Assembly (NCBI GenBank): GCA_002354635.1
Contig: DELZ01000005.1
Location: 147,009-211,008 of the forward strand
DNA length: 64,000 bases
Direction of reading: 5' to 3'
Source of the DNA: Sphingomonadales bacterium UBA2683
Lineage (GTDB): Bacteria > Pseudomonadota > Alphaproteobacteria > Sphingomonadales > Sphingomonadaceae
Of the stretch, positions 52,369 through 60,210 are shown in pieces (the first letter of the stretch is position 1; the number at the start of each line of letters is the position of its first letter). A program made the translations under genes and the position numbers. The notes under the pieces were generated by a model. That model saw nothing but the letters and a program-made list of their open reading frames with translations, searched no databases and was not told where the DNA came from.

Positions 52369-53658
52369 ATGGCAAAATCCAAACATATCCTGCTGATCAT
52401 CGGCGGCGGCATTGCGGCCTATAAGGCAGCGGAACTCATTCGCCTGATCAGAAAATCCGGGATGACCGTGCGCTGCGTGCTGACCGAATCGGGCGCCCAA
52501 TTCGTCACGCCGATGACACTGGCGGCACTGTCGGAGAACGAGGTTCATACGACACTCTGGTCGCTGAAAGACGAGGCCGAGATGGGCCATATCCAGTTGT
52601 CCCGCGAAGCCGACTTGATCGTCATCTGCCCCGCTACCGCAAACCTGCTGGCGAAAATGGTGGGTGGGATTGCCGACGATCTGGCGACAACCCTGTTGCT
52701 GGCGACGGACAGCCCGGTACTGGCTGTGCCTGCGATGAATGTGCGCATGTGGCAGCATGCCGCGACCCAGCGCAATATCGCCCAGCTCAGAAAAGACGGA
52801 ATCAAGGTGATGCATCCCGACGAGGGCGCCATGGCCTGCGGCGAATTTGGTCCCGGCAGATTGCCCGAACCGGAGGCGATCCTGTCAGAAATCGTCCGCC
52901 AGCTTGGCGGCGAACCCGGTTCGGCCGGTCTTGCGGGGGAGAATGAACTGGGGGCAAATCCGCTCGACGGGCAGCCAGCCTTCGCCCCCGACCAGCATCG
53001 CCCGCTCCACGGCAAGCATGTACTGGTCACTGCCGGTCCGACACACGAACCCATAGATCCGGTGCGCTATATCGCCAACCGCTCCTCCGGGCGCCAGGGC
53101 TTTGCCATTGCCGCTGCAGCAGCGGAAGCCGGTGCCCGGGTAACCCTGGTTGCTGGTCCGGTGCACCTGCCAACGCCGGCCGGCGTGCTGCGGGTTGATG
53201 TCGAAACCGCGCTGGAAATGGAGCGGGCCGTCCAGAATGCCCTGCCCGCCGAGGTCGCCATCATGGTCGCGGCCGTCGCCGACTGGCGGACCGACAGCCA
53301 GGCGGGCCAGAAGATCAAGAAGGAAGGCGCGGCACCCGCGCCGCTTCAATTGACCGAAAACCCCGACATACTGGCGGGTCTTGCCCGGCATGAACAGCGG
53401 CCCGGCTTGCTGATCGGCTTTGCCGCCGAAACGGAGAAAATCGCAGACCATGCCAAAGCAAAACTGGAGAAAAAGTCCTGCGACTGGATTGTCGCCAATG
53501 ATGTTTCCGGTCCGGTCGGAGAAAGCGTGATGGGCGGAGCCGACAATAGCGTTCATATCGTCACAGGCACCGGAACCGAAATCTGGGAACGTCTGCCCAA
53601 GGCAGAAGTCGCGCGCCGTCTGGTTGCCAAGATCATTGAGGAGCTGGCAAATGTTTAA
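52369..53658 (+). CDS. coaBC: Bifunctional phosphopantothenoylcysteine decarboxylase/synthetase
   Basis: Two steps of coenzyme A synthesis. The N-terminal CoaC flavin decarboxylase domain has ICPATANLLAKMVGGIADD (about 86-104) and the catalytic AVPAMNVRMW (about 120-129). The C-terminal CoaB domain has TAGPTHEPIDPVRYIANRSS (about 221-240) and GFAAETE. The 429-residue length is normal. Its stop overlaps the dut start by 8 nt. Confidence 0.96.
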   Translation: MAKSKHILLIIGGGIAAYKAAELIRLIRKSGMTVRCVLTESGAQFVTPMTLAALSENEVHTTLWSLKDEAEMGHIQLSREADLIVICPATANLLAKMVGGIADDLATTLLLATDSPVLAVPAMNVRMWQHAATQRNIAQLRKDGIKVMHPDEGAMACGEFGPGRLPEPEAILSEIVRQLGGEPGSAGLAGENELGANPLDGQPAFAPDQHRPLHGKHVLVTAGPTHEPIDPVRYIANRSSGRQGFAIAAAAAEAGARVTLVAGPVHLPTPAGVLRVDVETALEMERAVQNALPAEVAIMVAAVADWRTDSQAGQKIKKEGAAPAPLQLTENPDILAGLARHEQRPGLLIGFAAETEKIADHAKAKLEKKSCDWIVANDVSGPVGESVMGGADNSVHIVTGTGTEIWERLPKAEVARRLVAKIIEELANV

Positions 53659-54097
53659 GCCCGTCGATATTGCCGTCAAACGGCTCGATCACGCCGGTGA
53701 TCTGCCACTACCCTCCTATGAAACCGCCGGATCGGCGGGAATGGATGTGCGCGCCGCTGAAGAGATGACCCTCGCTCCGGGTGAGCGCGGTCTGGTCGGG
53801 ACAGGCCTGGCCTTTGCCATTCCCGCAGGATATGAGATTCAGGTGCGGCCCCGTTCCGGCCTTGCCCTGAAAAAGGGGATCAGTATCCCCAATACACCGG
53901 GAACGATCGACAGCGATTATCGTGGTGAACTGAAGGTCATCCTGCTCAACCATGGCGACCAAGATTTCATCATCGAGCGCGGGGACCGGATTGCGCAGAT
54001 TGTTGTGGCCCCGGTCCAGCGCGGTATTCTCGTCGAAGTCGCGGATCTGGACGAAACGCAGCGGGGGTCTGGCGGTTTCGGGTCAACCGGCGTATAA
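53651..54097 (+). CDS. dut: dUTP diphosphatase
   Basis: Hydrolyses dUTP to dUMP and pyrophosphate, preventing uracil incorporation. The 148-residue trimeric-type dUTPase shows motif I (GSAGMDVRAA), motif II (RPRSGLALKKG), motif III (GTIDSDYRGELKV) and the C-terminal motif V (RGSGGFGSTGV). The start overlaps coaBC, indicating coupling. Confidence 0.97.
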   Translation: MFKPVDIAVKRLDHAGDLPLPSYETAGSAGMDVRAAEEMTLAPGERGLVGTGLAFAIPAGYEIQVRPRSGLALKKGISIPNTPGTIDSDYRGELKVILLNHGDQDFIIERGDRIAQIVVAPVQRGILVEVADLDETQRGSGGFGSTGV

Positions 54098-54132
54098 ATC
54101 GGGAATGGAATCGTTTTTGAAGAGGTAATGTA

Positions 54133-54540
54133 ATGATCAATATGATGGCCGCCATCGCACTGTCAGGCGCTTTTGCCGCCGCCGATGATATCGAAATCAA
54201 GGAGTTGTCTGCCGATTTCTATAATCTGGAGCTGGCCCAGTTCGAGAAAAAGCTGCCGGTGCTGGAACGGCACGAACGGCAAGCAGAACGGATCGCCAAA
54301 AAGGCCGATTGCAATCTGCCAACCGATATCGGCTGGGTTCATGCCCGGATCGATGTAGCCCTGCAGGTGTCCGCGGAGGGTCGCGTAACAAAGGTCGTTC
54401 CGGTTGAAACCGGCTGCCGGTCTCTGGAATCCTATGTCATCGCGCATCTCACAAAATATGCCGGGCACGATGGTGCGGTCAAACGGACCGGCGACCAGAA
54501 GTGGTACCGGCAGGCGATCACTTTCCGCTGGCCTGAATGA
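54133..54540 (+). CDS. Exported protein with a TonB-C-terminal-like domain
   Basis: A 135-residue protein with a short signal-like N-terminus (MINMMAAIALSGAFAAADD). After a helix rich in Glu/Arg comes a domain resembling the TonB C-terminal fold: RIDVALQVSAEGRVTKVVPV, GCRSLESYVIAHLTKYA and KWYRQAITFRW. A Cys in KADCNLP may pair with the Cys in ETGC. It overlaps moeB by 4 nt. The role is unknown. Confidence 0.6.
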   Translation: MINMMAAIALSGAFAAADDIEIKELSADFYNLELAQFEKKLPVLERHERQAERIAKKADCNLPTDIGWVHARIDVALQVSAEGRVTKVVPVETGCRSLESYVIAHLTKYAGHDGAVKRTGDQKWYRQAITFRWPE

Positions 54541-55319
54541 GCCCACTCACCGACGAGCAGCTGGACCGCTATGCCCGCCATATTGTGCTCAAGGATATTG
54601 GCGGAGCGGGTCAGAAGAAGATTCTGGATGCGCATATACTGGTGGTCGGCGCGGGCGGCATTGGCTGTCCGGCGATCCAGTATCTGGCGGCAGCGGGAAT
54701 CGGGACGCTGACCATTATCGACGATGATGTGGTGTCGCTTTCGAATTTGCAGCGGCAGGTTTTGTTCTCGGAAAATGATGTCGGGAAGGCAAAAGTCGAA
54801 GTTGCCAAAGGTGCCGCACAGCGCATCAACCCCGAAACCCATATAAATACTATAAATCAAAGACTTACCGCGCAGCATTTTTCCGGCGATGCCGCAGCAT
54901 TTTTTGCCCCTTTCGACGCGATCATCGACGGCAGTGACAATTACCAGACCCGCCTGCTGGTCTCCGATTTCTCCGTCGCGCACCGCGTGCCGCTGATTTC
55001 CGCGGCGATCGGGCAGTTCCAGGGCCAGCTCGGCACGTTCCGCGGCTGGGAGGCGGGCAAGCCCTGCTACCGCTGCTTTGTCGGCGACGCGCTCGACCCC
55101 GATGATTGCGACAATTGCAGCGAAGTTGGCGTGCTCGGCGCGATGGTCGGCCTGATGGGCAGCTTCGCGGCGATGGAAGCGATCCGCGTGGTCACCGGCT
55201 TCGGCCAGGATCCCGCCGGAAAACTCCAGCTTTTTGATGGCCTTGCCCCCGCGATGCGCAGCATCAACCTGCCCAAGGACCCGCATTGCAAGAGCTGCGG
55301 CACGGCGGCGCAAACTTAA
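54537..55319 (+). CDS. moeB: MoeB/ThiF-family adenylyltransferase
   Basis: Adenylates the C-terminal Gly of MoaD- or ThiS-type proteins for sulfur transfer. The 260-residue E1-like protein has the ATP site VVGAGGIGCPAIQYLAAAGI (about 38-57), the DDDVVSLSNLQRQVL segment with the conserved Arg, and zinc Cys pairs CYRC (about 180-183) and CKSC near the C-terminus. It lacks a rhodanese domain. Whether it serves molybdopterin or thiamine cannot be told here. Confidence 0.88.
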   Translation: MSPLTDEQLDRYARHIVLKDIGGAGQKKILDAHILVVGAGGIGCPAIQYLAAAGIGTLTIIDDDVVSLSNLQRQVLFSENDVGKAKVEVAKGAAQRINPETHINTINQRLTAQHFSGDAAAFFAPFDAIIDGSDNYQTRLLVSDFSVAHRVPLISAAIGQFQGQLGTFRGWEAGKPCYRCFVGDALDPDDCDNCSEVGVLGAMVGLMGSFAAMEAIRVVTGFGQDPAGKLQLFDGLAPAMRSINLPKDPHCKSCGTAAQT

Positions 55320-55505
55320 GCGGCGCGGGGTTCAAGGTGGTGGCCACTTGGCGGGTGGCACCTTGATCTGGGGCGCATTTGACGGGGTGCAGCGCCGGGA
55401 CCTGCGCGCCCTCCTGTGAAAAGGAGGGGCTTGCCCGCCGTAATGACGATGCTTCCCAAGAACGGAAACGGACTCTAGGATGGCCGGAAAACAGGGAGGA
55501 CCATC

Positions 55506-55910
55506 ATGACATTACCCGTAACCGGCCTGGCCGCCGCCATCTGCGCACTGCTGCTGATTTATTGCGCCTATGCCACCGTCAGGCAGCGGCTCGCCAGCCA
55601 GATCGGCTTTGGCGACGGCGACAATCCCGATCTGCTCACCGCCCGGCGCATCCATGCCAATCTGTCGGAACATGCGCCGATTTTCCTGATCATGCTCGGC
55701 GTCCTGGAACTGGCCAACGCCCATCATTTTGGTCTGACCACCATTACCGCCCTGTTCCTGGTCGGCCGGGTCGCGCATATCGTCGGCATGAACCAGCATC
55801 ACAAGGGCGGCTCCCCGCGCTTCCGCCAGCTGGGTGTGATCACCACCTGGCTGACCATGGCGGCACTGGCGCTGTGGATCCTGTTTCTGTTTGCAACCAT
55901 GCATATTTAG
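55506..55910 (+). CDS. MAPEG-family membrane protein (paralogue 2)
   Basis: A 134-residue four-helix MAPEG protein. The hallmark segment is ARRIHANLSEHAPIFLIML (about 46-64), with GRVAHIVGMNQH near 97. It shares the GDGxN start of the loop and the overall pattern with the gene at 27624. AGGGAGGA lies upstream. The 186-bp gap before it contains a hairpin CAAGGTG...CACCTTG but no gene. Confidence 0.85.
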   Translation: MTLPVTGLAAAICALLLIYCAYATVRQRLASQIGFGDGDNPDLLTARRIHANLSEHAPIFLIMLGVLELANAHHFGLTTITALFLVGRVAHIVGMNQHHKGGSPRFRQLGVITTWLTMAALALWILFLFATMHI

Positions 55911-56171
55911 GGCGGGAGGGTGATCAGAGAAGTTTTCCCGTAGCGGGTATCGCGGAAGCGGCCATTTGATTTGGTCGCTTCTGACGGCGATAGATGGTTG
56001 GGAAAATAGACAATCGTGATCGCTCGCTGCGGCGTCTGCTCATGGGCCGCTTGCGGAATGTCGGCTTATGGGGCCGTCAATCCAGTAAGCGGTCAACAAA
56101 CATCGAGCTGCTTGCAATGGCTGCTTCCGCCCCACTTGCGGTCATTTACTCATCAGGCTAGTTTTGACAAA
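55911..56171. other. Gene-free stretch before the four-helix membrane protein
   Basis: No credible ORF on either strand. It contains one hairpin (GAAGCG...CGCTTC, about 55958-55984). The base composition moves toward lower GC at its end. It may be remnant or acquired DNA. Confidence 0.4.
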
Positions 56172-56579
56172 ATGACCTCACGCTCAATCGCTTTCCTAAC
56201 AATAATGCATGCAGCATTGTCTGCTTTTGCAAGCGCAATCCTCTATTTGCTGATCGGCTCAATCGCCCTTCGATCGGTCGCGTTATCTGGCGATGCTTTC
56301 CTTTGGCTAGCGGCAGTCACGCTCGTATTGCTGCCGATTACAGCCTTCTCTGCTTTGGCAGTTCATCAGGCATCGCGGATAATCCAGCGGCATCGAATGA
56401 TCATCTATCTTGTGATTGTTCCCACGCTTGCGGCTATCAGCACCACAGCTTTCCACTATTACATGAGCGAGGTTTCGCCGGCGACCAATTGGCAGAGGGG
56501 ATGGTGGCTGCCCACTATCGCTTCGTTATTAGCTGCTGGACTAGCTTTGACGGGTGGTCGCACAAAAGCTGAATTATAA
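56172..56579 (+). CDS. Hypothetical four-helix membrane protein
   Basis: A 135-residue protein with four hydrophobic segments (about 10-32, 38-62, 75-98, 108-128) and little else. It starts at ATG 56172 (MTSRSIAFLTIMHAALS). Its codon use is clearly less GC-rich than its neighbours, and gene-free DNA flanks it on both sides, which suggests horizontal arrival. No family is recognised. Confidence 0.55.
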   Translation: MTSRSIAFLTIMHAALSAFASAILYLLIGSIALRSVALSGDAFLWLAAVTLVLLPITAFSALAVHQASRIIQRHRMIIYLVIVPTLAAISTTAFHYYMSEVSPATNWQRGWWLPTIASLLAAGLALTGGRTKAEL

Positions 56580-56829
56580 TAATGTCCGTTTCCCACCCAG
56601 TTGTTGCCGTTCCGGTGCAAGAAATTTCTGTGGGATGAATGGCAGCTTTCAGGATCTGACCAGTGGACTCCGAATGACGACAATTGGGGCGCAAAGCTGC
56701 CTGGCAATTGGTTTGTTAGCTCTCCACTCTCGCGCCGCTATCAAACCGACAGCCCGTCCATCTGCAATATCCGCTCCAATGGCCCAAACGGACATTGGTT
56801 TTAGCCGCAGGCCACTGACCCCCGCCAGA
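56580..56829. other. Gene-free stretch after the four-helix membrane protein
   Basis: About 250 bp without a credible ORF, with composition like the preceding gene. It ends in the palindromic repeat at 56830-56850. Confidence 0.4.
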
Positions 56830-56850
56830 GCTCCGCATCAAGTGCGGAGC
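56830..56850. repeat. Short palindromic repeat (REP-like), second copy
   Basis: GCTCCGCA-TCAAG-TGCGGAGC, the same palindrome as at 4616-4636 but inverted. It lies 10 nt after the stop of the GFA-family gene on the minus strand. Confidence 0.6.
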
Positions 56851-56860
56851 ACGCCCTCCC

Positions 56861-57229
56861 CTAAAAACGCGCCCCGTCCACCTGCCTCACCGGCAAATGC
56901 CCCCACTCCGCCAGAACAAATATCCGCATGTTCACCCCCATCCGCTCCGGCGGGGCGGTTATCGGGGTCCAGTGGGTGTGGGTGCCGCAGGTGCGGCAGT
57001 TCCAGGTGGTGATCATCTTGTCGCCCTGGACATAGGGGTTCAGCGCATCGGGGGCTGCTTCGACGGTCACTTCGTCGGGATGCCAGTAGCCGCCGATCCA
57101 GCCGGTCTTGCGGCACAGCGAGCAATTGCACCTCGAGACCTGTGCGGGTGGTGCCGGCACCGTGATCCGGACAGCGCCGCAATGGCAGCTGCCGGCCAGC
57201 GCAGAGCCGCTGGTCTCAGACCCGCTCAT
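56861..57229 (-). CDS. GFA-family (CENP-V/GFA) zinc protein
   Basis: A 122-residue protein of the GFA family, some members of which act on S-hydroxymethylglutathione. Zinc ligands are visible: CHCG (about 15-18), CNCSLCRK (about 35-42) and CRTCGTH (about 78-84). The start at 57229 (MSGSETSGS) overlaps the end of the sirtuin gene by 14 nt, so the two are coupled. The substrate is not established. Confidence 0.88.
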   Translation of the reverse strand: MSGSETSGSALAGSCHCGAVRITVPAPPAQVSRCNCSLCRKTGWIGGYWHPDEVTVEAAPDALNPYVQGDKMITTWNCRTCGTHTHWTPITAPPERMGVNMRIFVLAEWGHLPVRQVDGARF

Positions 57230-57938
57230 CCCCAACCTCCCGCAACAGACCTTCCACCCAGCCAGGCACCAGATCCCCTGCCCTGCCCATCCGGCTTTCG
57301 TGAAAATGGAAGCTGCCCTCCGACGGGTCGAGATTCATCTCCAGCGTCTGCGCGCCATGATAGCGCGCGCTCTGGACAAAGCCGGCGGCCGGATAGACCG
57401 CGCCCGATGTGCCGATCGAGACAAACAGGTCGCACTGCACCAGCGCCGCCTCGATCCGCTCCATCTGGTAGGGCATTTCGCCGAACCAGACGATATCGGG
57501 GCGCAGATAGCCGGCCTGACTGCAGCGCGGACAGGCCGGTGTCGAAGCGAGCTGTCCTTCAAAGGCGGAGCGACCATCACAAAAGCGGCACCAGACGCTG
57601 TTCAATTCGCCGTGCATATGCAGCAGGCGTTTTGAACCGGCGCGGTCGTGCAGATCATCGACATTTTGCGTCACCAGCAGCAAGTCGCCCGGCCATTTGG
57701 CGTCGAGCTTCGCCAGCGCCTGATGCGCCGCATTGGGCTGCACGGTCTGCAGCTTCGCACGGCGCTCGTCGTAGAAATTCTGCACCAGCGCCGGATCGCG
57801 GGCAAAGGCCTCGGGCGTAGCGACATCCTCGACCCGATGCCCCTCCCACAGGCCATCCGGCCCGCGAAAGGTGGCGACCCCGCTTTCGGCGCTGATCCCC
57901 GCACCGGTCAGGATGACGATATTCTGTATGTCCTTCAT
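57216..57938 (-). CDS. cobB: NAD-dependent protein deacylase (sirtuin, CobB-like)
   Basis: A 240-residue sirtuin that removes acyl groups from lysine using NAD. Motifs: GAGISAESGVATFRG (about 12-26), TQNVDDLH (about 89-96), catalytic His in LLHMHGELN, and zinc Cys pairs CRFC and CPRC. The Tyr-x-x-Arg in NFYDERRAKL marks the group also active on succinyl-lysine, as in E. coli CobB. The start at 57938 excludes an upstream repeat region that is open by chance. Confidence 0.93.
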   Translation of the reverse strand: MKDIQNIVILTGAGISAESGVATFRGPDGLWEGHRVEDVATPEAFARDPALVQNFYDERRAKLQTVQPNAAHQALAKLDAKWPGDLLLVTQNVDDLHDRAGSKRLLHMHGELNSVWCRFCDGRSAFEGQLASTPACPRCSQAGYLRPDIVWFGEMPYQMERIEAALVQCDLFVSIGTSGAVYPAAGFVQSARYHGAQTLEMNLDPSEGSFHFHESRMGRAGDLVPGWVEGLLREVGDERV

Positions 57939-57952
57939 GCATCCCATCATAA

Positions 57953-58043
57953 CCGTTCGCTTCGAGCGAAGTCGAGAAGCATTTGGCGCACCTGGTCGAG
58001 ATACCGGGGGCCCGCGTGTCTCGACTTCGCTCGACACGAACGG
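57953..58043. repeat. Inverted pair of short repeats (type 1)
   Basis: The unit with core CGAGCGAAGTCGAGA occurs at 57953-57980 and inverted at 58019-58043, both ending in CGTTCG. Such units are abundant in sphingomonad intergenic DNA. It separates cobB from dapB. Confidence 0.65.
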
Positions 58044-58099
58044 CGAACGGAAGCTTGATCCTGCGGCCATGCCGAGAAGCTTTGCACGCTATTCAAAAA

Positions 58100-58190
58100 C
58101 CGTTAGTGGTGAGCCTGTCGAACCACGCCTCGCTTCTATATGCGTCGTTGGCTTCGCCGACCTTCGGTTCGACAAGCTCAGGACTAACGG
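58100..58190. repeat. Inverted pair of short repeats (type 2)
   Basis: CCGTTAGT...GTCGAACC (58100-58124) and the inverted GGTTCGACAAGCTCAGG...ACGG (58166-58190) can form a long hairpin. They directly precede dapB. The motif TTCGACAAGCTCAGG is widespread in proteobacterial intergenic regions. Confidence 0.65.
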
Positions 58191-58222
58191 AATCAAATGA
58201 CCATGACGACAGGGACCGGAAT

Positions 58223-58951
58223 ATGACAGCCATCGGAATTATCGGCAGCAAGGGGCGCATGGGACAGGCGCTGGTCGAGGCGATTGCCGAGGCGGGGCAG
58301 AGCCATGCCGGTGGCGCGGATCAGGGCGATGATATCACCGAACTGGTCGCGGCCAGCGATGTGCTGGTCGATTTTTCCTCGCCGAAGGCGCTGCAGGCGA
58401 CGCTGGATGCCTGCATCGCGGCGGGCAAGCCCGTCGTCATCGGCACCACCGGGCTGGAAGACGCGGATCACGCCGCGATCGACGAGGCAGCGGAACAGAT
58501 TCCGATCCTGCAGACCGGCAATACATCGCTGGGCGTCAATATGCTGGCGGCGCTGGTCGAGCAGGCGGCGAGCAGGCTGGGCGACGACTGGGATATCGAG
58601 ATTCTGGAGATGCATCACCGGCACAAGGTCGACGCGCCGAGCGGCACCGCGAAATTGCTGGGCCAGGCAGCGGCACGCGGTCGCAGCATCGACCTGGACG
58701 CCCACCGGGAAAGCGGCCGCGACGGCATTACCGGCGCGCGGGCGAAGGGCGCGATCGGCTTTGCCGCGCTGCGCGGCGGATCGGTCGCCGGCGACCACAC
58801 GGTGATCCTGGCCGGAAACGAGGAACGGATCGAACTGAGCCACCGGGCCGAGAACCGGATGATCTTTGCAAGGGGTGCGGTCAAGGCGGCGGCGTGGCTG
58901 GTCGGGCAGAAGGCCGGCCGGTACGGGATGGACGGGGTTTTGGGGTTTTAA
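58223..58951 (+). CDS. dapB: 4-hydroxy-tetrahydrodipicolinate reductase
   Basis: NAD(P)H-dependent reductase of the lysine/diaminopimelate pathway, 242 residues. Nucleotide motif IGIIGSKGRMGQALVEAI (about 4-21), GTTGLED (about 75-81), and the catalytic HHRHKVDAPSGTA (about 132-144). The start at 58223 is preceded by GGGACCGG; the open frame upstream is repeat DNA. Confidence 0.96.
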   Translation: MTAIGIIGSKGRMGQALVEAIAEAGQSHAGGADQGDDITELVAASDVLVDFSSPKALQATLDACIAAGKPVVIGTTGLEDADHAAIDEAAEQIPILQTGNTSLGVNMLAALVEQAASRLGDDWDIEILEMHHRHKVDAPSGTAKLLGQAAARGRSIDLDAHRESGRDGITGARAKGAIGFAALRGGSVAGDHTVILAGNEERIELSHRAENRMIFARGAVKAAAWLVGQKAGRYGMDGVLGF

Positions 58952-59003
58952 CGTTGGTCTCCTAAAATTCACAGTCAATAGCCCGTCATCTTGCGCGATG
59001 GCG

Positions 59004-59516
59004 TCATGTTTCGCTGTTGTTCGCCTCGCTATGCCGCTTGGCTCGCTCCGCCGCTGACTCGGGAGCGTCTTGCACCGCGCCGACATCGATCGGGGCGTAA
59101 TCGTCGATGTTGAACTCGGCATAATCGGCATGCCGGTCGTCGAGGCCGGCATCGCCACCAAAATTCTCGTCATTCCAGGCTTGCAGCCGTTCCAGCCGCA
59201 GCCGGTCAATTTTCCGCGCCGGCTCGGCCGGCATCAGGACGCGGGCACCGTTCACATACCGCCCTGTTTGATGGCCGACTTCGCCATATTGCGGGGACGG
59301 GGCCCGAGCCATCTTGATATTTGCCTCTGGCATCGCAAATGCATTTTGTCCGAGAGCATAGCGCTCGACCGGGTCTGCGGGCAGATTTGCCGAAAGTCGG
59401 GGATGCATCGATTGCTCGGTAACGTGGCCCAGTCCCAATCCCGACATCAGGGCCAGCGACACCCCGATCGTTGTGTAGGAAAAAATTTCCGTCAGCGTGG
59501 TTTTTTGACGTCCCAT
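59004..59516 (-). CDS. Hypothetical membrane-anchored protein
   Basis: A 170-residue protein with one TM helix near the N-terminus (TTIGVSLALMSGLGLGHV, about 14-31) and a soluble C-terminal part. The latter has LSANLPADPVERYALGQNAF and an acidic stretch with many Asp (about 105-150). The topology suggests a periplasmic domain. The start MGRQKTTLTEIFS at 59516 is used because the longer frame is hydrophilic and unlike a coding start. No family is recognised. Confidence 0.5.
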   Translation of the reverse strand: MGRQKTTLTEIFSYTTIGVSLALMSGLGLGHVTEQSMHPRLSANLPADPVERYALGQNAFAMPEANIKMARAPSPQYGEVGHQTGRYVNGARVLMPAEPARKIDRLRLERLQAWNDENFGGDAGLDDRHADYAEFNIDDYAPIDVGAVQDAPESAAERAKRHSEANNSET

Positions 59517-59552
59517 GAGCCATTTACGCGCGGCTTTCCAATCCGTTCCCGA

Positions 59553-59577
59553 AACTGCGGTGACAGTGCACTGAATC
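59553..59577. repeat. Interspersed short repeat, copy 1
   Basis: AACTGCGGTGAC-A-GTGCACT followed by GAATC. A second copy with two substitutions is at 61708-61732. Confidence 0.5.
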
Positions 59578-59688
59578 AAATTACGCGGTCGCCCCAGCGC
59601 AGGGCACAGGGGGCGAAAGCTTCCTCAAAGTTTTCTTGGGCCGAGCGGGCTAGCCCGGCTATTCTTCGCGCACGGTCGATTGGTTGGG

Positions 59689-59713
59689 ATTCCGGCCTGC
59701 GCCGGGATGACGG
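59689..59713. repeat. REP-like palindrome
   Basis: ATTCCGGC-CTGC-GCCGGGATGACGG, a common bacterial interspersed palindrome type, between two minus-strand genes. Confidence 0.4.
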
Positions 59714-59755
59714 TTTTGCGGATCACGGCTTTTGAAATCGCTGGAAGGCTTGCCG

Positions 59756-60163
59756 CTAGGCGCTGGCCACAGCCTCGATCACCTTCGACAATTTGTCACG
59801 AACCGCCGCGGCGGCCTGTTTCAGCTCAGGATTGTCGATCGCTTGCATCGAGGCGACCGGATTGATGGCGGCGACCTCGAACTTTCCGTCACCCATTTGC
59901 TGGACCACGAGATTGCAGGGCAGCATTGTTCCGACCTTGTCTTCGAGTTGCAGGGCTTCGTGAGCGAGCACAGGATTGCAGGCACCGAGGATCGTGTAGG
60001 GGCGGAAATCGACATCGATTTTGGCCTTGAGCGTTTGCTGCACATCGACACGGGTCAGTACCCCGAAACCCTCGGTCTTGAGCGCCGCTTCGGTGCGCTC
60101 GATCGCTTCGTCAAATGTGCTGTCCAATATTGTCGCCATATAATAGTTCATGTCGTTTCCCAT
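59756..60163 (-). CDS. DUF302 protein
   Basis: A 135-residue soluble protein of DUF302: FDEAIERTEAALKTEGFGVL (about 17-36), then YTILGACNPVLAHEALQLED (about 56-75) and LPCNLVVQQ. The NP-x-x-A-x-x-AL segment with a Cys is the conserved family centre. Start at M1 or M5. It lies 47 nt after the alcohol dehydrogenase gene, probably one transcript; such pairs are found in low-oxygen regulons. Confidence 0.85.
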   Translation of the reverse strand: MGNDMNYYMATILDSTFDEAIERTEAALKTEGFGVLTRVDVQQTLKAKIDVDFRPYTILGACNPVLAHEALQLEDKVGTMLPCNLVVQQMGDGKFEVAAINPVASMQAIDNPELKQAAAAVRDKLSKVIEAVASA

Positions 60164-60210
60164 TTTCCTGATGGTTCAAAATTACGTCGGCAGGTGCGGT
60201 CATTGCCGCG

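Noticed and set aside
57938..58070. N-terminal extension of the sirtuin from the upstream open frame
   Set aside because: The extension is encoded by the repeat pair between cobB and dapB; the sirtuin fold starts at KDIQNIVILTGAG.
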